Source of the DNA: Rummeliibacillus pycnus
Lineage (GTDB): Bacteria; Bacillota; Bacilli; Bacillales_A; Planococcaceae
Direction of reading: 5' to 3'
Length of the DNA stretch: 64,000 nt
Assembly: GCF_002884495.1 (NCBI RefSeq)
Contig: NZ_KZ614145.1
Coordinates: 3,300,423-3,364,422, forward strand
Shown: positions 28,516-38,269 of the stretch, one piece after another
Layout of the letters: the number at the start of each line of letters is the position of its first letter
How positions within the stretch are numbered: the first letter of the stretch is position 1
Made by a program: the position numbers and the translations under genes
Notes under the pieces: generated by a model
Databases searched by the model: none
Seen by the model: the letters and a program-made list of their open reading frames with translations, nothing else
What the model was told of the DNA's origin: nothing

Positions 28516-29802
28516 ATGAAACGATTTTGGCTACTAGTTGCTTTTTTTATCACTTCTTTTTGTCTGATCCCACAAGTTCAAGCAAAAACAGTAACTTTAC
28601 AACAACTAATTGACCAAACGCCTGATGGGGGCGTATTGCATCTAAAAGGAAAAAAGTATAAAGAAAATGTTACCATTCGTAAATCTATTACAATTAAAGG
28701 TTCAAATCAAACTGTTATAGAAAGTAATACACAAGAAACTGCAATCAAAATAGAAGGTACAAATAAAGTGAATATTGAAAACTTGACGATTCAACACGCT
28801 CATTTAGGAATTGTGGCAAAGAATGTACAACATTTTCAAATCAAAGATGTGACTTTGATAAATAATTGGGGCGGCATTCAGCTTTATAACTCAAAGAATG
28901 TTATGCTGCGGAACCTTTCAATCAAAGGAATCCATGGACATTATTCTAATAAAGGAAATGGAATAGCTCTTTTTAATAGTGAGAATGTAATTGCAACGCA
29001 TAACCATATTGATCATGTACAAGACGGAATTTATGTAGAAAATGTAAATGGAATCAAACTCGTTGCGAATAAGATTCAAAATGGTCGATATAGTATTCAT
29101 TTTATGTTTGTAAAAAATAGTCAAGCAAGCAACAATACATTTAACAGAAATGTAACTGGAATTATGTTAATGATGTCAGAAAATGCAATACTCTCAACAA
29201 ATAAAATCATGAATCAAAATGGATTGAATGCATCCGGAATGACTTTATTCCAATCCAAAAATATTAAAAGTGTTGAGAACATATTCCAATCGAATCGTAC
29301 CGCCATTTCTGCTCAAAATTTAACAAATTCAAAAATAGTGAAGAATACTTTTTTGATGAATCAAACAGCAGTCGAATTAATTCGATCCAATAAAAAAAAC
29401 AGTGTAAGGGAAAATGATTTTGTTGGTAATATTGTGAATCTCCGATCTGATGGGACAACTAGTAATATCGCTCGAAATTATTATGATGACTATGCAGGGA
29501 TTGATGTGAATGATGATGGTATTGGGGATCAAACATATGTTGCACTACAAAGTTTTGGACAATGGATGGTGAGACAACCACCATATCAATACTTTATCGA
29601 ATCACCAAGTGTTGTTTTGTTAAATGAAATGGACCGACAAACGAATGTAATTGAGAAAGTACAATTAGTTGATCAAACACCAATGATGCATAGTGCAATT
29701 AATATGCAACAAGAAAGTACAGTGAGTGTTGGAAAAGTTATGATAGGATTAGCTCTCATCTTCTCAATACTATGGTTTTGGAGAAAGGAAATACAACGAT
29801 GA
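28516..29802 (+). CDS. nosD: NosD-like secreted right-handed beta-helix protein
   Basis: 428 residues with a signal peptide (LLVAFFITSFCLIPQVQA) and a long series of parallel beta-helix rungs of the NosD/CASH type (NIENLTIQHAHLGIV, NIVAT-like and N-rich turns), followed by NYYDDYAGIDVNDDGIGDQTY, the conserved end of the NosD helix. A single C-terminal membrane helix (VMIGLALIFSILWFW) anchors it. In nos clusters NosD works with NosF and NosY in copper-sulfur centre assembly. Its TGA overlaps the next start (ATGA). Confidence 0.88.
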   Translation: MKRFWLLVAFFITSFCLIPQVQAKTVTLQQLIDQTPDGGVLHLKGKKYKENVTIRKSITIKGSNQTVIESNTQETAIKIEGTNKVNIENLTIQHAHLGIVAKNVQHFQIKDVTLINNWGGIQLYNSKNVMLRNLSIKGIHGHYSNKGNGIALFNSENVIATHNHIDHVQDGIYVENVNGIKLVANKIQNGRYSIHFMFVKNSQASNNTFNRNVTGIMLMMSENAILSTNKIMNQNGLNASGMTLFQSKNIKSVENIFQSNRTAISAQNLTNSKIVKNTFLMNQTAVELIRSNKKNSVRENDFVGNIVNLRSDGTTSNIARNYYDDYAGIDVNDDGIGDQTYVALQSFGQWMVRQPPYQYFIESPSVVLLNEMDRQTNVIEKVQLVDQTPMMHSAINMQQESTVSVGKVMIGLALIFSILWFWRKEIQR

Positions 29803-30254
29803 AAAAAAGATTGCTAATAGGTATTTTCACTACATTATTATTCCTACAAGCTTGTGGTGATAAAGAATATAAACCAAAAGAGATTGTAAGCGAAACGGAT
29901 GTTTGTAAAGTTTGCAATATGAGTATTGTCTCTAAAGATTTTGCCGGTGAAATTGCCTTAACAAATGGTGATTATGAAATGTTTGATGATCTTGGTTGTT
30001 TAATCGAATATATGAAAGGTATGAACGATAAGGACTTAGGTGAAGCCTTTATCAAGGACCAAAGTGGGGAGAAATGGTTAAATGTCAAAACAGCAACCTA
30101 CGTTTATGATAAAGATATATGGACACCAATGTCTTATGGTGTCATTGCTTTTAAAACAAAAGAAAGTGCAAAGAATTATATAAAAAAAGCAGGTAAGGGA
30201 GAACTATTAAGCTTTGAAGATTTAAGAACTTTTAAATGGGGTGTTCACCATTGA
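29799..30254 (+). CDS. nosL: NosL-family copper-binding lipoprotein (second copy)
   Basis: 151 residues; the start at 29799 is set by the ATGA overlap with nosD and AAAGGA nine bases upstream. Lipobox FLQAC (Cys19), CKVCNM metal site, FDDLGCLIEYM and TPMSYGVIAF parallel those in the first NosL. It is shorter because it lacks the linker and Met-rich tail of the first copy. Two different NosL proteins in one operon suggest either a relay or delivery to two targets. Confidence 0.85.
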   Translation: MKKRLLIGIFTTLLFLQACGDKEYKPKEIVSETDVCKVCNMSIVSKDFAGEIALTNGDYEMFDDLGCLIEYMKGMNDKDLGEAFIKDQSGEKWLNVKTATYVYDKDIWTPMSYGVIAFKTKESAKNYIKKAGKGELLSFEDLRTFKWGVHH

Positions 30255-31066
30255 GAAATTACCTATTTATTCGTTTAGAATGGAGACAAATGCTACGTAG
30301 TCGTTGGATGCAATCGGTAGCATTACTCTTTGTTTTTGTCTTTGCATCGATTTCCCTTATCCAACAGATGGCTTTACCAAACGTTTTAGGCTTTACAAGA
30401 CAAACTGCAAGTTTTTTAAATCTATTATTATTCCTACTGCCTTTATTTATCTTAACAATTGGAAGTATGAGTGTTGCAAGTGATTTAGAATCGGGGTGGT
30501 TTTCATTATTAAAAACCTATCCATTAACCGTTATGCAATATATTATAGGAAAATACATCGCCTTACTGTTATCCTTTACGATTATTCTGTTATTGGCTTT
30601 TGGTGTTGTATTAACTATGAGTGGAATTTCTGAACAATTTCATTTTCCTACTATTTTTTTAGGTTTATCTATTTTAACAATGCTTATTTTTTCATCTATT
30701 GCTATACTATGTGGAATTTTAGCCAAAAACCGTTTACATGCTTTAGCTGTATCACTGGTTGTATGGGCTTTGTCTTTATTGTTATTATCGTATGCTTTAA
30801 TGGCAATTGGTACTGTGGTTGCGGGTCATATTTTACAAAAGTTAACCATTGTAATGATTCATATTAATCCAGCTGAATGGATTCGATTTGGTTATTTTCT
30901 TTTCTCTGAACAAACTACCGTATTAGGGCCATCATTTTATAGTTTTACTAAGTTTTACAGTTCTCCAGTAGGTTATTTACTTTATACAGTTATTACGATT
31001 TTATGGATCGGGTTCCCGATTGTATTCGCAAAATGGATATTGGAGAAAAGAGGGCGTCAAATATGA
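30251..31066 (+). CDS. nosY: NosY-like ABC transporter permease
   Basis: 271 residues from TTG at 30251, seven bases after GGGGTG and overlapping the preceding stop (TTGA); an in-frame ATG at 30236 has no clear site. Six hydrophobic segments, an N-terminal RLEWRQMLRSRWM interface helix, and SVASDLESGWFSLLKTYP are typical of the NosY/ABC-2 type permease. It forms a transporter with the downstream ATPase. Confidence 0.82.
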   Translation: MRNYLFIRLEWRQMLRSRWMQSVALLFVFVFASISLIQQMALPNVLGFTRQTASFLNLLLFLLPLFILTIGSMSVASDLESGWFSLLKTYPLTVMQYIIGKYIALLLSFTIILLLAFGVVLTMSGISEQFHFPTIFLGLSILTMLIFSSIAILCGILAKNRLHALAVSLVVWALSLLLLSYALMAIGTVVAGHILQKLTIVMIHINPAEWIRFGYFLFSEQTTVLGPSFYSFTKFYSSPVGYLLYTVITILWIGFPIVFAKWILEKRGRQI

Positions 31067-31749
31067 TTGTTGAAGGGAAAAACATAGTAAAAAGATATTC
31101 AAAAGAGCAAGGATTACTTGATGTTTCGTTTACTTTACATGATGGAAGGATCATTGCTTTGGCGGGTGGAAATGGTGCAGGTAAAAGTACGTTGATTCGT
31201 CTACTAATTGGAGAGGAAAAGCCAAGTAGTGGCGAACTAAATTGGAAGATAAAACGTTCCATTCGCTATATGCCAGATGATGTGAATTTTCCACCAACTT
31301 TAACTGCTCTTGAGATTTTACAGTTACTTTCTGGCTTAAAGAATATTCCATTCAAAGAAATCGAAATAGTGTTAAAACGAGTTGGATTATGGGAATATAA
31401 AAAACAAAGAGTTCGGCAATTTTCTAAAGGGATGAGGCAACGATTAAATTTAGCTCAAGCTTTATTGGGAGACGAACAACTACTTATTTTAGATGAACCA
31501 ACAAATGGATTAGATATTCGTTGGATTGCTGAGTTGAAGAATATTTTACAAGAACAAAAGGATCTTGGAAAAACGATTCTATTTTCAACACATCTCCTAT
31601 CATTTGCAGAAGAACTTGCAGATGATGTCCTCCTATTACATGAAGGGAAAGTTCTAAAACAAGGAGATATTTACTCTGTTTTACAACAATCAAAAACAAA
31701 TCATTTAGAAGAACTTTTTATGCATGAAATCGGTTTAAAAAAGAAATAA
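31063..31749 (+). CDS. nosF: NosF-like ABC transporter ATP-binding protein
   Basis: 228 residues; start at 31063 in the ATGA overlap with nosY. Walker A GGNGAGKSTL, signature FSKGMRQRLNLAQAL, Walker B LLILDEPTNGLD and H-loop FSTHLLS are intact. It energises NosY. The operon ends here with a terminator; the catalytic gene nosZ is not in the window. Confidence 0.87.
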   Translation: MIVEGKNIVKRYSKEQGLLDVSFTLHDGRIIALAGGNGAGKSTLIRLLIGEEKPSSGELNWKIKRSIRYMPDDVNFPPTLTALEILQLLSGLKNIPFKEIEIVLKRVGLWEYKKQRVRQFSKGMRQRLNLAQALLGDEQLLILDEPTNGLDIRWIAELKNILQEQKDLGKTILFSTHLLSFAEELADDVLLLHEGKVLKQGDIYSVLQQSKTNHLEELFMHEIGLKKK

Positions 31750-31763
31750 GTGTAATATCGACG

Positions 31764-31797
31764 AAAAACACGACTGATGATGAAGTCGTGTTTTTTG
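31764..31797 (+). terminator. Terminator after nosF
   Basis: AAAACACGACT pairs with AGTCGTGTTTT with an 8-base loop and T run. Confidence 0.88.
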
Positions 31798-31886
31798 TAA
31801 GTGTCGAAAATAGTCATGTTATAATAATGTTAATTGAGGAAATAAAAGAGAAAATGTATAAACAGAAGTTTACAGGAGGACCACGA

Positions 31887-32834
31887 ATGGAGATACAGGA
31901 AAAACTGCAATCAATCATCCGAAACATAGAAAAAGTGATGATTGGGAAAAAACATATTGCCGAATTAAGTGTTGTAGCATTATTAGCTGAAGGGCATGTT
32001 TTACTTGAAGATGTGCCAGGTGTAGGGAAAACGATGATGGTGCGCGCACTTGCAAAGTCAGTAGGAGCTAATTTTAAACGTATTCAGTTTACACCAGATT
32101 TACTCCCTTCAGATGTTATAGGTGTATCCATTTATAATCCAAAAGATATGGAATTTCATTTTCGTCCAGGTCCAATTATGGGGAACATTGTTTTGGCAGA
32201 TGAGATTAACCGAACATCTCCCAAAACACAATCAGCTCTATTAGAGGGGATGGAAGAAGCAGCTGTAACAATTGACGGTGAAACAGTGCAAATTCCAAAA
32301 CCGTTTTTTGTAATGGCTACCCAAAATCCAATTGAATATGAAGGTACGTTTCCATTACCTGAAGCACAATTAGATCGGTTCTTACTAAAAATGAAGATGG
32401 GTTATCCTAGTCATGATGATGAAATTGAAGTTTTACGTAGAGCAGAAGGTACACGTCCAATTGAGTCACTTCAGGCAGTTGTTTCGTTAGAAGAATTAAA
32501 AGAATTACAACAAGCAGTAAAGACAGTCCATGTTGATGAGTTAGTTAAAGGGTATATTGTTGATCTTGCAAGGGCAACTAGAGAACACCAATATGTATAT
32601 CTCGGTGCAAGTCCACGTGGCTCCATTGCTTTGATGAAAGCATCACAAGCTTATGCATTGTTAAAAGGTCGCCGATTTGTGACACCAGATGATGTTCAAT
32701 TTTTAGCTCCATTTGTCTTTTCTCACCGTTTAATCTTAAAACCAGAAGCACGCTATGATGGGATTACATCTGAAGAAATTATTGGAAGAGTGATGATTAA
32801 TACTACGGTACCCATTAAAAGGACTTCGAAATGA
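31887..32834 (+). CDS. MoxR-family AAA+ ATPase
   Basis: 315 residues; start at 31887 after AGGAGG. Walker A LEDVPGVGKTMMVRAL, Walker B NIVLADEINRTSPKTQSALLEGMEE, sensor-1 VMATQNPIEYEGTFPLPEAQLDRF and the C-terminal lid are complete. MoxR ATPases act as chaperones for assembling complexes and usually sit beside DUF58 and transglutaminase genes, as here. Downstream gene overlaps by 4 bases. Confidence 0.92.
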   Translation: MEIQEKLQSIIRNIEKVMIGKKHIAELSVVALLAEGHVLLEDVPGVGKTMMVRALAKSVGANFKRIQFTPDLLPSDVIGVSIYNPKDMEFHFRPGPIMGNIVLADEINRTSPKTQSALLEGMEEAAVTIDGETVQIPKPFFVMATQNPIEYEGTFPLPEAQLDRFLLKMKMGYPSHDDEIEVLRRAEGTRPIESLQAVVSLEELKELQQAVKTVHVDELVKGYIVDLARATREHQYVYLGASPRGSIALMKASQAYALLKGRRFVTPDDVQFLAPFVFSHRLILKPEARYDGITSEEIIGRVMINTTVPIKRTSK

Positions 32835-34051
32835 TGAAGAAGTATAAAATTAAATGGCTATCCCAAGCTATTTCTCGTCTGGTGATGGTTGTTTTATTGC
32901 TAGTTATTTCGCTTTGCTTTGCTTTGATGCAGGGTGGGTTTGTTAGTTGGTTTATTTTCTTTATGTTTTTGCCTTTTGCACTTTACTCTTTCATGCTGTT
33001 TTTTGTACCGTTAAAACAATTTTCTGTTGAAAGAACAATGCTTACAAGACATTTAGAACATGGTGATTCACTTCGAATGAGGATGACTTTAACTAGAAAA
33101 TCGCGATTTCCATTGCTTTATACAGTTATTCAAGAAAGTATACCGAGTGAGATATTCGATCAAGAAGCATCTGATCAAACAAGACATTTTTTTATGATGG
33201 GAATGAAGAAGCAATTATCTTGGGATTATGAAATTCCTAATATAACACGTGGTCATCATCAACTAGAAGGAATAGAACTGACCATTACTGACTTCTTTGG
33301 ATGGATCAAAAAAACAGCATTAATTCCTGCTAAAAAATCCGTTATTGTATATCCAAAGGTAACAAAACTTGTGTACAAGCCATTACGCATAGCCAAAAGC
33401 AGTGGTGCAGGAACAGCACGTAATACAGTTGTTCGCGATACAACAATGGTATCTGGTATTCGTGAATACCAGCCAGGAGATCGCATGACTTGGATACATT
33501 GGAAGACATTTGCAAAAACGCAAAATATGCAAACGAAGGAATTTGAAGATCAACAATCTCAAGAAATATGCCTTGTGTTAGATGGTTCGCCTTCAGCGTT
33601 ATTTGAAGAACAGGTTGAGTTATGTGCCTCGATTTTAACAGCAGTAGTAAGTCAGCATTTAGCAATCTCCTTCTTAAATACGACTACAAACCAATTTTTA
33701 TTGGATCAGATTCAAACAGAAGAACAATTGCAACAAGCGTTATATCAATTAGCAGGAGTGCAACCTAAAATAATCGAAAAAGTAGAGCATAAATTTGGAC
33801 AAAATCGTATTTTGGCAAATGCAGCAATGGTTTATTTTGTAACGGGTTCTTTGACATCTGAATGGCTTAATATTATGAAGAATCTGTCTCGAAAGTCTCA
33901 AGGTATTATTTGTTTTATTGTTCGAACTCATGCACAAGTAATTACAGAGAATGAGCAAAAATTAGAGAAAATAGCAAAGGAAAATGATATTCTTGTATTT
34001 CCTTTAACACAGGAACAATTTGCAAATGCCTTTATGGAGGTGTTGAAATGA
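32831..34051 (+). CDS. DUF58 (VWA-like) membrane protein
   Basis: 406 residues, ATGA overlap with moxR. Two N-terminal membrane helices, then DUF58 with the conserved GIREYQPGDRMTWIHWKTFAKT and the following LVLDGSPS. Such proteins are predicted MoxR partners; homologue YeaD in Bacillus subtilis is uncharacterised as far as I know. Confidence 0.88.
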   Translation: MMKKYKIKWLSQAISRLVMVVLLLVISLCFALMQGGFVSWFIFFMFLPFALYSFMLFFVPLKQFSVERTMLTRHLEHGDSLRMRMTLTRKSRFPLLYTVIQESIPSEIFDQEASDQTRHFFMMGMKKQLSWDYEIPNITRGHHQLEGIELTITDFFGWIKKTALIPAKKSVIVYPKVTKLVYKPLRIAKSSGAGTARNTVVRDTTMVSGIREYQPGDRMTWIHWKTFAKTQNMQTKEFEDQQSQEICLVLDGSPSALFEEQVELCASILTAVVSQHLAISFLNTTTNQFLLDQIQTEEQLQQALYQLAGVQPKIIEKVEHKFGQNRILANAAMVYFVTGSLTSEWLNIMKNLSRKSQGIICFIVRTHAQVITENEQKLEKIAKENDILVFPLTQEQFANAFMEVLK

Positions 34052-36285
34052 TGAATTCGCCTGTGATGAAATGGATCGGCTTAATCGGACTTTATCTTAT
34101 TATTTTCCTGATGCTAGTAGAATGGCTCGTACCCGTAGTCACTCTTACAAACACAGGGCATCTTGGCCTATTTCTTCTCTTCATATTAATTTGTTTAGGT
34201 AGCAACATTTTCAATTTAAATGGTGTGCTGTCCTTTACTATTAAGATTCTATATGTACTATGGTTTTTAATGTATGTGTATATGGGGACGAAAATATTTG
34301 CTGTAGATAGTTTTATGAAAATTGCTAATGAATTTGTAATTAGTATTCATGCCCTAATGGACGGAAACTGGGATGGAGTGACAGATTCATTTCGCAGTAT
34401 ATTATTTTTCTTATTGTTATGGATGACAATCTATTTGATTCATCATTGGCTAACAGTAAAACATTCTGTACTCTATTTCTTTTTTACAACCATAATATTC
34501 TTAAGTTTTTTAGATACTCTGACAGATTATAATGCAAAGTATGCAATGATTCGTGTTATGATTTTAGGAATATTACTTATGGGTGTTTTATTTATCAATC
34601 GTTTATTTACCAATAGTCAGGTTAAATGGAAATGGAACCATTATATACTATTACTAATTCCCCTCATTGTCATGATCATTGGTAGTGCTGCATTTGCTTA
34701 TTTAATGCCTAAAAAACAAGCAATGGTGAATGTACCTAAGCCTATAGAAAAACTAATTAACTGGCAAAATGGTCAAAGTGGTAGTGTGGGTAAGATTGGT
34801 TATGTAGAAGATGATCGTAAACTAGGTGGTCCATTCGAAAAAGATAATACCGTGGTATTTGAGGCAACTGCCAAAAAAAATCAATATTGGCGTGTGGAAA
34901 CAAAGAGTATTTATACAGGAAAAGGATGGGAACGTAAAGAAGGTGATATTTACGTTCATACATTTGGTTATAGCGAAGAAATTCCAATGTCCATGAAACC
35001 GGGCAAAAAAAAGAACACCGATGAAGCGACAATTACTTTAAAGAAAAATTATAAATTTATATTGCAACCATATGGATTAAAAACTATTGATCAGCCAAAT
35101 GATGATAAATCATTTTATATAGAAATTGATAGTGAAAAAATTCGCCCAACTATAAACGAAGAGAAGGTTCTTTTACCACAGTATTCAATGTCTTATTCAA
35201 CACCTCAATATAGTCTGAAGGCATTAGAGAAAACAAGAAAGTCTGATTTAAAGAAGATTCCTAAAGGCTATAAAAAATATTTGCAGCTGCCTTCTTCTTT
35301 ACCTAAAAGAGTAAATAAATTGGCTGTTGAAATCACAAAAGATGAAAAAAATTTGTATGACAAAGCAAACGCCATTGTTTCGTATTTTCAATACAATGGA
35401 TATAAATACTCTCGTACTGATGTAGCCGTACCGTCAGAAAAACAAGATTATGTAGATCAATTTCTTTTTGAAACGAAATCAGGCTACTGTGACAATTTTT
35501 CAACTTCTATGGTAGTTATGCTTCGTACATTAGGGATTCCTGCACGTTGGGTTAAGGGTTTCTCTGAAGGGGATGAAGTCCTTTCGAAAGATAGTACTCG
35601 CCGTTATGTGATTACCAACAATAATGCACATTCATGGGTAGAAGCATATTTTCCAGGAGTAGGTTGGATGTCTTTTGAACCTACAATCGGCTTCAATGGA
35701 TTTGATAATGTACTGGATGATGTAAAAGATGAACAAAAGGAAGGTACTATTAATCCAAAACAAAAGGAAAATGACAAGGCAAAAGCAGAAAAGAAAAAGA
35801 AAGTAGAACAAAAGAAAAAAGAAAAACAAGCCAAAGAAAAAGTAAAAAAAGAAGAAAAGAAAAAACAAAAACAAGAAGAGAAAAAGCGTAATAAGGATCA
35901 AACAGCAAGTAATCAAGTGAACAAAACCATGCTCATTTCAGTCATCATAATTATTCTATTAACAATACTAGTATTTTTGACGAGACGGAAATGGATGCCA
36001 AAATGGTTATTGATGAAATATCGCTTAAGAGGAAAAAATGACATCCCAATCGATCGTATGTATGAGGATTTATTGAAGCAGCTTTCTTTAATTGGTTTAT
36101 CGAAAGGTCAAGGACAAACCTTAGGAGATTTTGCAAAACAAGTGGATGTACATTTTGGAACAAACCATATGAGTATCTTGACACAAGTATATGAGCAAAA
36201 AATCTATAGTAAAGAGGCAACTTTAATTGATAACAAGGAAATTAAAGAATGTTGGGAATATTTAATCAATCATTTAACCGGTTGA
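34048..36285 (+). CDS. Membrane transglutaminase-like protein (YebA-type)
   Basis: 745 residues, ATGA overlap with the DUF58 gene. About six N-terminal membrane helices are followed by an extracytoplasmic region with a transglutaminase-like core: Cys in KSGYCDNFSTSMVVMLR, His in NNAHSWVEAYF and Asp/Glu region SFEPTIGF. A long Lys/Glu-rich low-complexity stretch (about 570-625) precedes a last membrane helix and a DUF4129-like tail. It completes a MoxR-DUF58-transglutaminase operon; the substrate is unknown. Confidence 0.87.
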   Translation: MMNSPVMKWIGLIGLYLIIFLMLVEWLVPVVTLTNTGHLGLFLLFILICLGSNIFNLNGVLSFTIKILYVLWFLMYVYMGTKIFAVDSFMKIANEFVISIHALMDGNWDGVTDSFRSILFFLLLWMTIYLIHHWLTVKHSVLYFFFTTIIFLSFLDTLTDYNAKYAMIRVMILGILLMGVLFINRLFTNSQVKWKWNHYILLLIPLIVMIIGSAAFAYLMPKKQAMVNVPKPIEKLINWQNGQSGSVGKIGYVEDDRKLGGPFEKDNTVVFEATAKKNQYWRVETKSIYTGKGWERKEGDIYVHTFGYSEEIPMSMKPGKKKNTDEATITLKKNYKFILQPYGLKTIDQPNDDKSFYIEIDSEKIRPTINEEKVLLPQYSMSYSTPQYSLKALEKTRKSDLKKIPKGYKKYLQLPSSLPKRVNKLAVEITKDEKNLYDKANAIVSYFQYNGYKYSRTDVAVPSEKQDYVDQFLFETKSGYCDNFSTSMVVMLRTLGIPARWVKGFSEGDEVLSKDSTRRYVITNNNAHSWVEAYFPGVGWMSFEPTIGFNGFDNVLDDVKDEQKEGTINPKQKENDKAKAEKKKKVEQKKKEKQAKEKVKKEEKKKQKQEEKKRNKDQTASNQVNKTMLISVIIIILLTILVFLTRRKWMPKWLLMKYRLRGKNDIPIDRMYEDLLKQLSLIGLSKGQGQTLGDFAKQVDVHFGTNHMSILTQVYEQKIYSKEATLIDNKEIKECWEYLINHLTG

Positions 36286-36338
36286 TTTTGACTCTTATAA
36301 ACTGTAAGATTAAGAAAAATTATAAATAATTGAACTAC

Positions 36339-36496
36339 CCTCATATATGTTCGGAAATATGGTTCGAATGTTTCTACCAAGCTACCGTAAATAGTTTGAC
36401 TATGAAGGCTTATATAGCTGTGTTTTGGACATAGTTTATTTGCTTTTTGGAGAAACTGAACGCGGAGGAAGAACGAAACTTTCAACGCGTTCTTTT
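36339..36496 (+). promoter_or_regulatory. Guanine (purine) riboswitch of guaA
   Basis: Aptamer 36339-36407: P1 TCATA/TATGA, P2 TTCGGA/TTCGAA, the purine-box core GTTTCTACC, and P3 CAAGCTA/TAGTTTG. The specificity base is C (TTTGACTATGA), predicting guanine rather than adenine. A GC-rich hairpin (GAACGCG 36458-36464 with CGCGTTC 36486-36492, then TTTT) is the probable terminator. Guanine excess should shut off GMP synthase. Confidence 0.93.
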
Positions 36497-36555
36497 CATA
36501 TGATGTACTATATTAAGGTGGTAGTCATTTATAAATTATAGAAGAGGTGGAACTG

Positions 36556-38109
36556 TTGTCAGTTAGTACACAACTAAAAGATCAAGAAAAAATCATCGTT
36601 CTTGATTTCGGTAGTCAATACAATCAATTAATTACACGTCGTATTCGTGAATTCGGTGTATACAGTGAGTTACACCCACATACAATCACAGCACAAGAAT
36701 TAAAAGACATGAATGCTACAGGTATTATCTTCTCTGGTGGCCCAAACTCAGTTTATGATGACAATGCATTCAAAATCGATGAACAAATCTTTGAACTAGG
36801 CTTACCAATCTTAGGTATCTGCTACGGTATGCAATTAATGGCACATACTCTCGGTGGTAAAGTAGAAGCTGCATCTCACCGCGAATATGGTAAAGCAGAA
36901 ATCGAAGTACTTGAAGAAAACAAATTATTCGCTGATACACCAAAAGAGCAAGTTGTTTGGATGAGTCATGGTGACCTTGTAACAGCTACTCCAGATGGCT
37001 TTACTACAATTGCAACAAGCGCTTCTTGCCCAATTGCTTCAATGGCAAACCCTGAACGCAAATTCTACGCTGTACAATTCCACCCAGAAGTACGTCACTC
37101 TGTATACGGTAACGATCTTCTACGTCATTTCGCATTAGATATCTGTGGCTGTAAAGGTGACTGGTCAATGGCGAACTTCATCGAAATCGAAATGGAAAAA
37201 ATCCGTCAACAAGTTGGTGACAAAAAAGTTCTTTGCGCACTTTCAGGTGGCGTAGACTCATCAGTTGTTGCGGTATTAATCCACAAAGCGATTGGTGACC
37301 AATTAACTTGTATGTTCGTAGATCACAACTTAAACCGTAAAGGTGAAGTTGAACAAGTTATGAAAACTTTCACAGAAGATTTCGATATGAAAGTAATCAA
37401 AATTGATGCTCGTGAACGCTTCATGAACAAATTAAAAGGTGTAACAGATCCTGAGAAAAAACGTAAAATCATTGGTAATGAATTCATTTACGTATTTGAC
37501 GAAGAGTCTACAAAACTAACTGATATGGACTTCTTAGCTCAAGGTACACTTTACACAGATATCATCGAATCTGGTACAGCAACTGCACAAACAATCAAAT
37601 CTCACCACAACGTTGGCGGTCTACCAGAAGACATGAAATTCGAACTAATCGAACCGCTTAATACATTATTCAAAGATGAAGTGCGTGCACTAGGTTTAGA
37701 ACTTGGTCTTCCTGAAGAAGTAGTATGGCGTCAACCATTCCCAGGTCCTGGTCTAGGTATCCGCGTACTTGGCGAAGTAACAGAAGATAAACTAGAAATC
37801 GTTCGTAATGCAGACTTCATCCTACGTGAGGAAATCAAAAAAGCTGGTCTTGATCGAGATATCTGGCAATACTTCTGCGTGCTACCAGACATCCGTTCAG
37901 TAGGTGTTATGGGTGATGGACGTACTTATGATTACGCAATTGGTATCCGCGGTGTTACATCAATTGATGGTATGACTTCTGACTGGGCACGTATCCCATA
38001 CGACGTACTAGAAAAAATCTCTGTACGTATCGTAAACGAAGTAGACCACGTTAACCGCGTACTGTATGATATTACTTCTAAGCCACCAGCTACTATTGAG
38101 TGGGAATAG
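36556..38109 (+). CDS. guaA: GMP synthase (glutamine-hydrolysing)
   Basis: 517 residues from TTG at 36556, five to six bases after AGAGGTGG. The N-terminal class I amidotransferase has Cys in [12 protein letters not shown] and His/Glu in [11 protein letters not shown]. The ATP pyrophosphatase loop is [16 protein letters not shown]; the C-terminal dimerisation domain ends in KPPATIEWE. It converts XMP to GMP. The last 92 bases (38018-38109) are duplicated at 54646-54737: this end of the gene was rebuilt by the integrated element, whose copy restores an intact frame. Codon use is that of a highly expressed gene. Confidence 0.97.
   Translation: MSVSTQLKDQEKIIVLDFGSQYNQLITRRIREFGVYSELHPHTITAQELKDMNATGIIFSGGPNSVYDDNAFKIDEQIFELGLPILGICYGMQLMAHTLGGKVEAASHREYGKAEIEVLEENKLFADTPKEQVVWMSHGDLVTATPDGFTTIATSASCPIASMANPERKFYAVQFHPEVRHSVYGNDLLRHFALDICGCKGDWSMANFIEIEMEKIRQQVGDKKVLCALSGGVDSSVVAVLIHKAIGDQLTCMFVDHNLNRKGEVEQVMKTFTEDFDMKVIKIDARERFMNKLKGVTDPEKKRKIIGNEFIYVFDEESTKLTDMDFLAQGTLYTDIIESGTATAQTIKSHHNVGGLPEDMKFELIEPLNTLFKDEVRALGLELGLPEEVVWRQPFPGPGLGIRVLGEVTEDKLEIVRNADFILREEIKKAGLDRDIWQYFCVLPDIRSVGVMGDGRTYDYAIGIRGVTSIDGMTSDWARIPYDVLEKISVRIVNEVDHVNRVLYDITSKPPATIEWE
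38018..38109 (+). repeat. attL: 92-bp direct repeat at the 3' end of guaA
   Basis: These 92 bases are identical to 54646-54737. Homology stops immediately on both sides. They mark the left boundary of the integrated element and encode the last residues of GuaA. Confidence 0.95.
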
Positions 38110-38139
38110 ATTCGCTATTTTTAGCGGTCAGTTTGTCGG

Positions 38140-38160
38140 GGAATCAGCGTCATATCAACG
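38140..38160 (+). repeat. Integrase arm-type site, left
   Basis: A 21-bp sequence beginning GGAATCAGCGTCATATCA recurs at 54612-54632 with two differences, in the same orientation and just inside each att repeat. Paired sites of this kind are typical arm sites of tyrosine integrases. Confidence 0.65.
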
Positions 38161-38269
38161 TTTGAGAGCGTTCTAAGCGAAAGGTTATACGCTCGCACCC
38201 GCAACAATTGAAATCATAAATATGCTCTCTCTTATTTTCGGAATTCCGGAGATAAGGGGGAGTTTTTTT

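Noticed and set aside
35604-35916. Minus-strand Phe/Leu-rich ORFs under the transglutaminase gene
   Set aside because: They are the antisense of the Lys/Glu-rich low-complexity region of the real gene.
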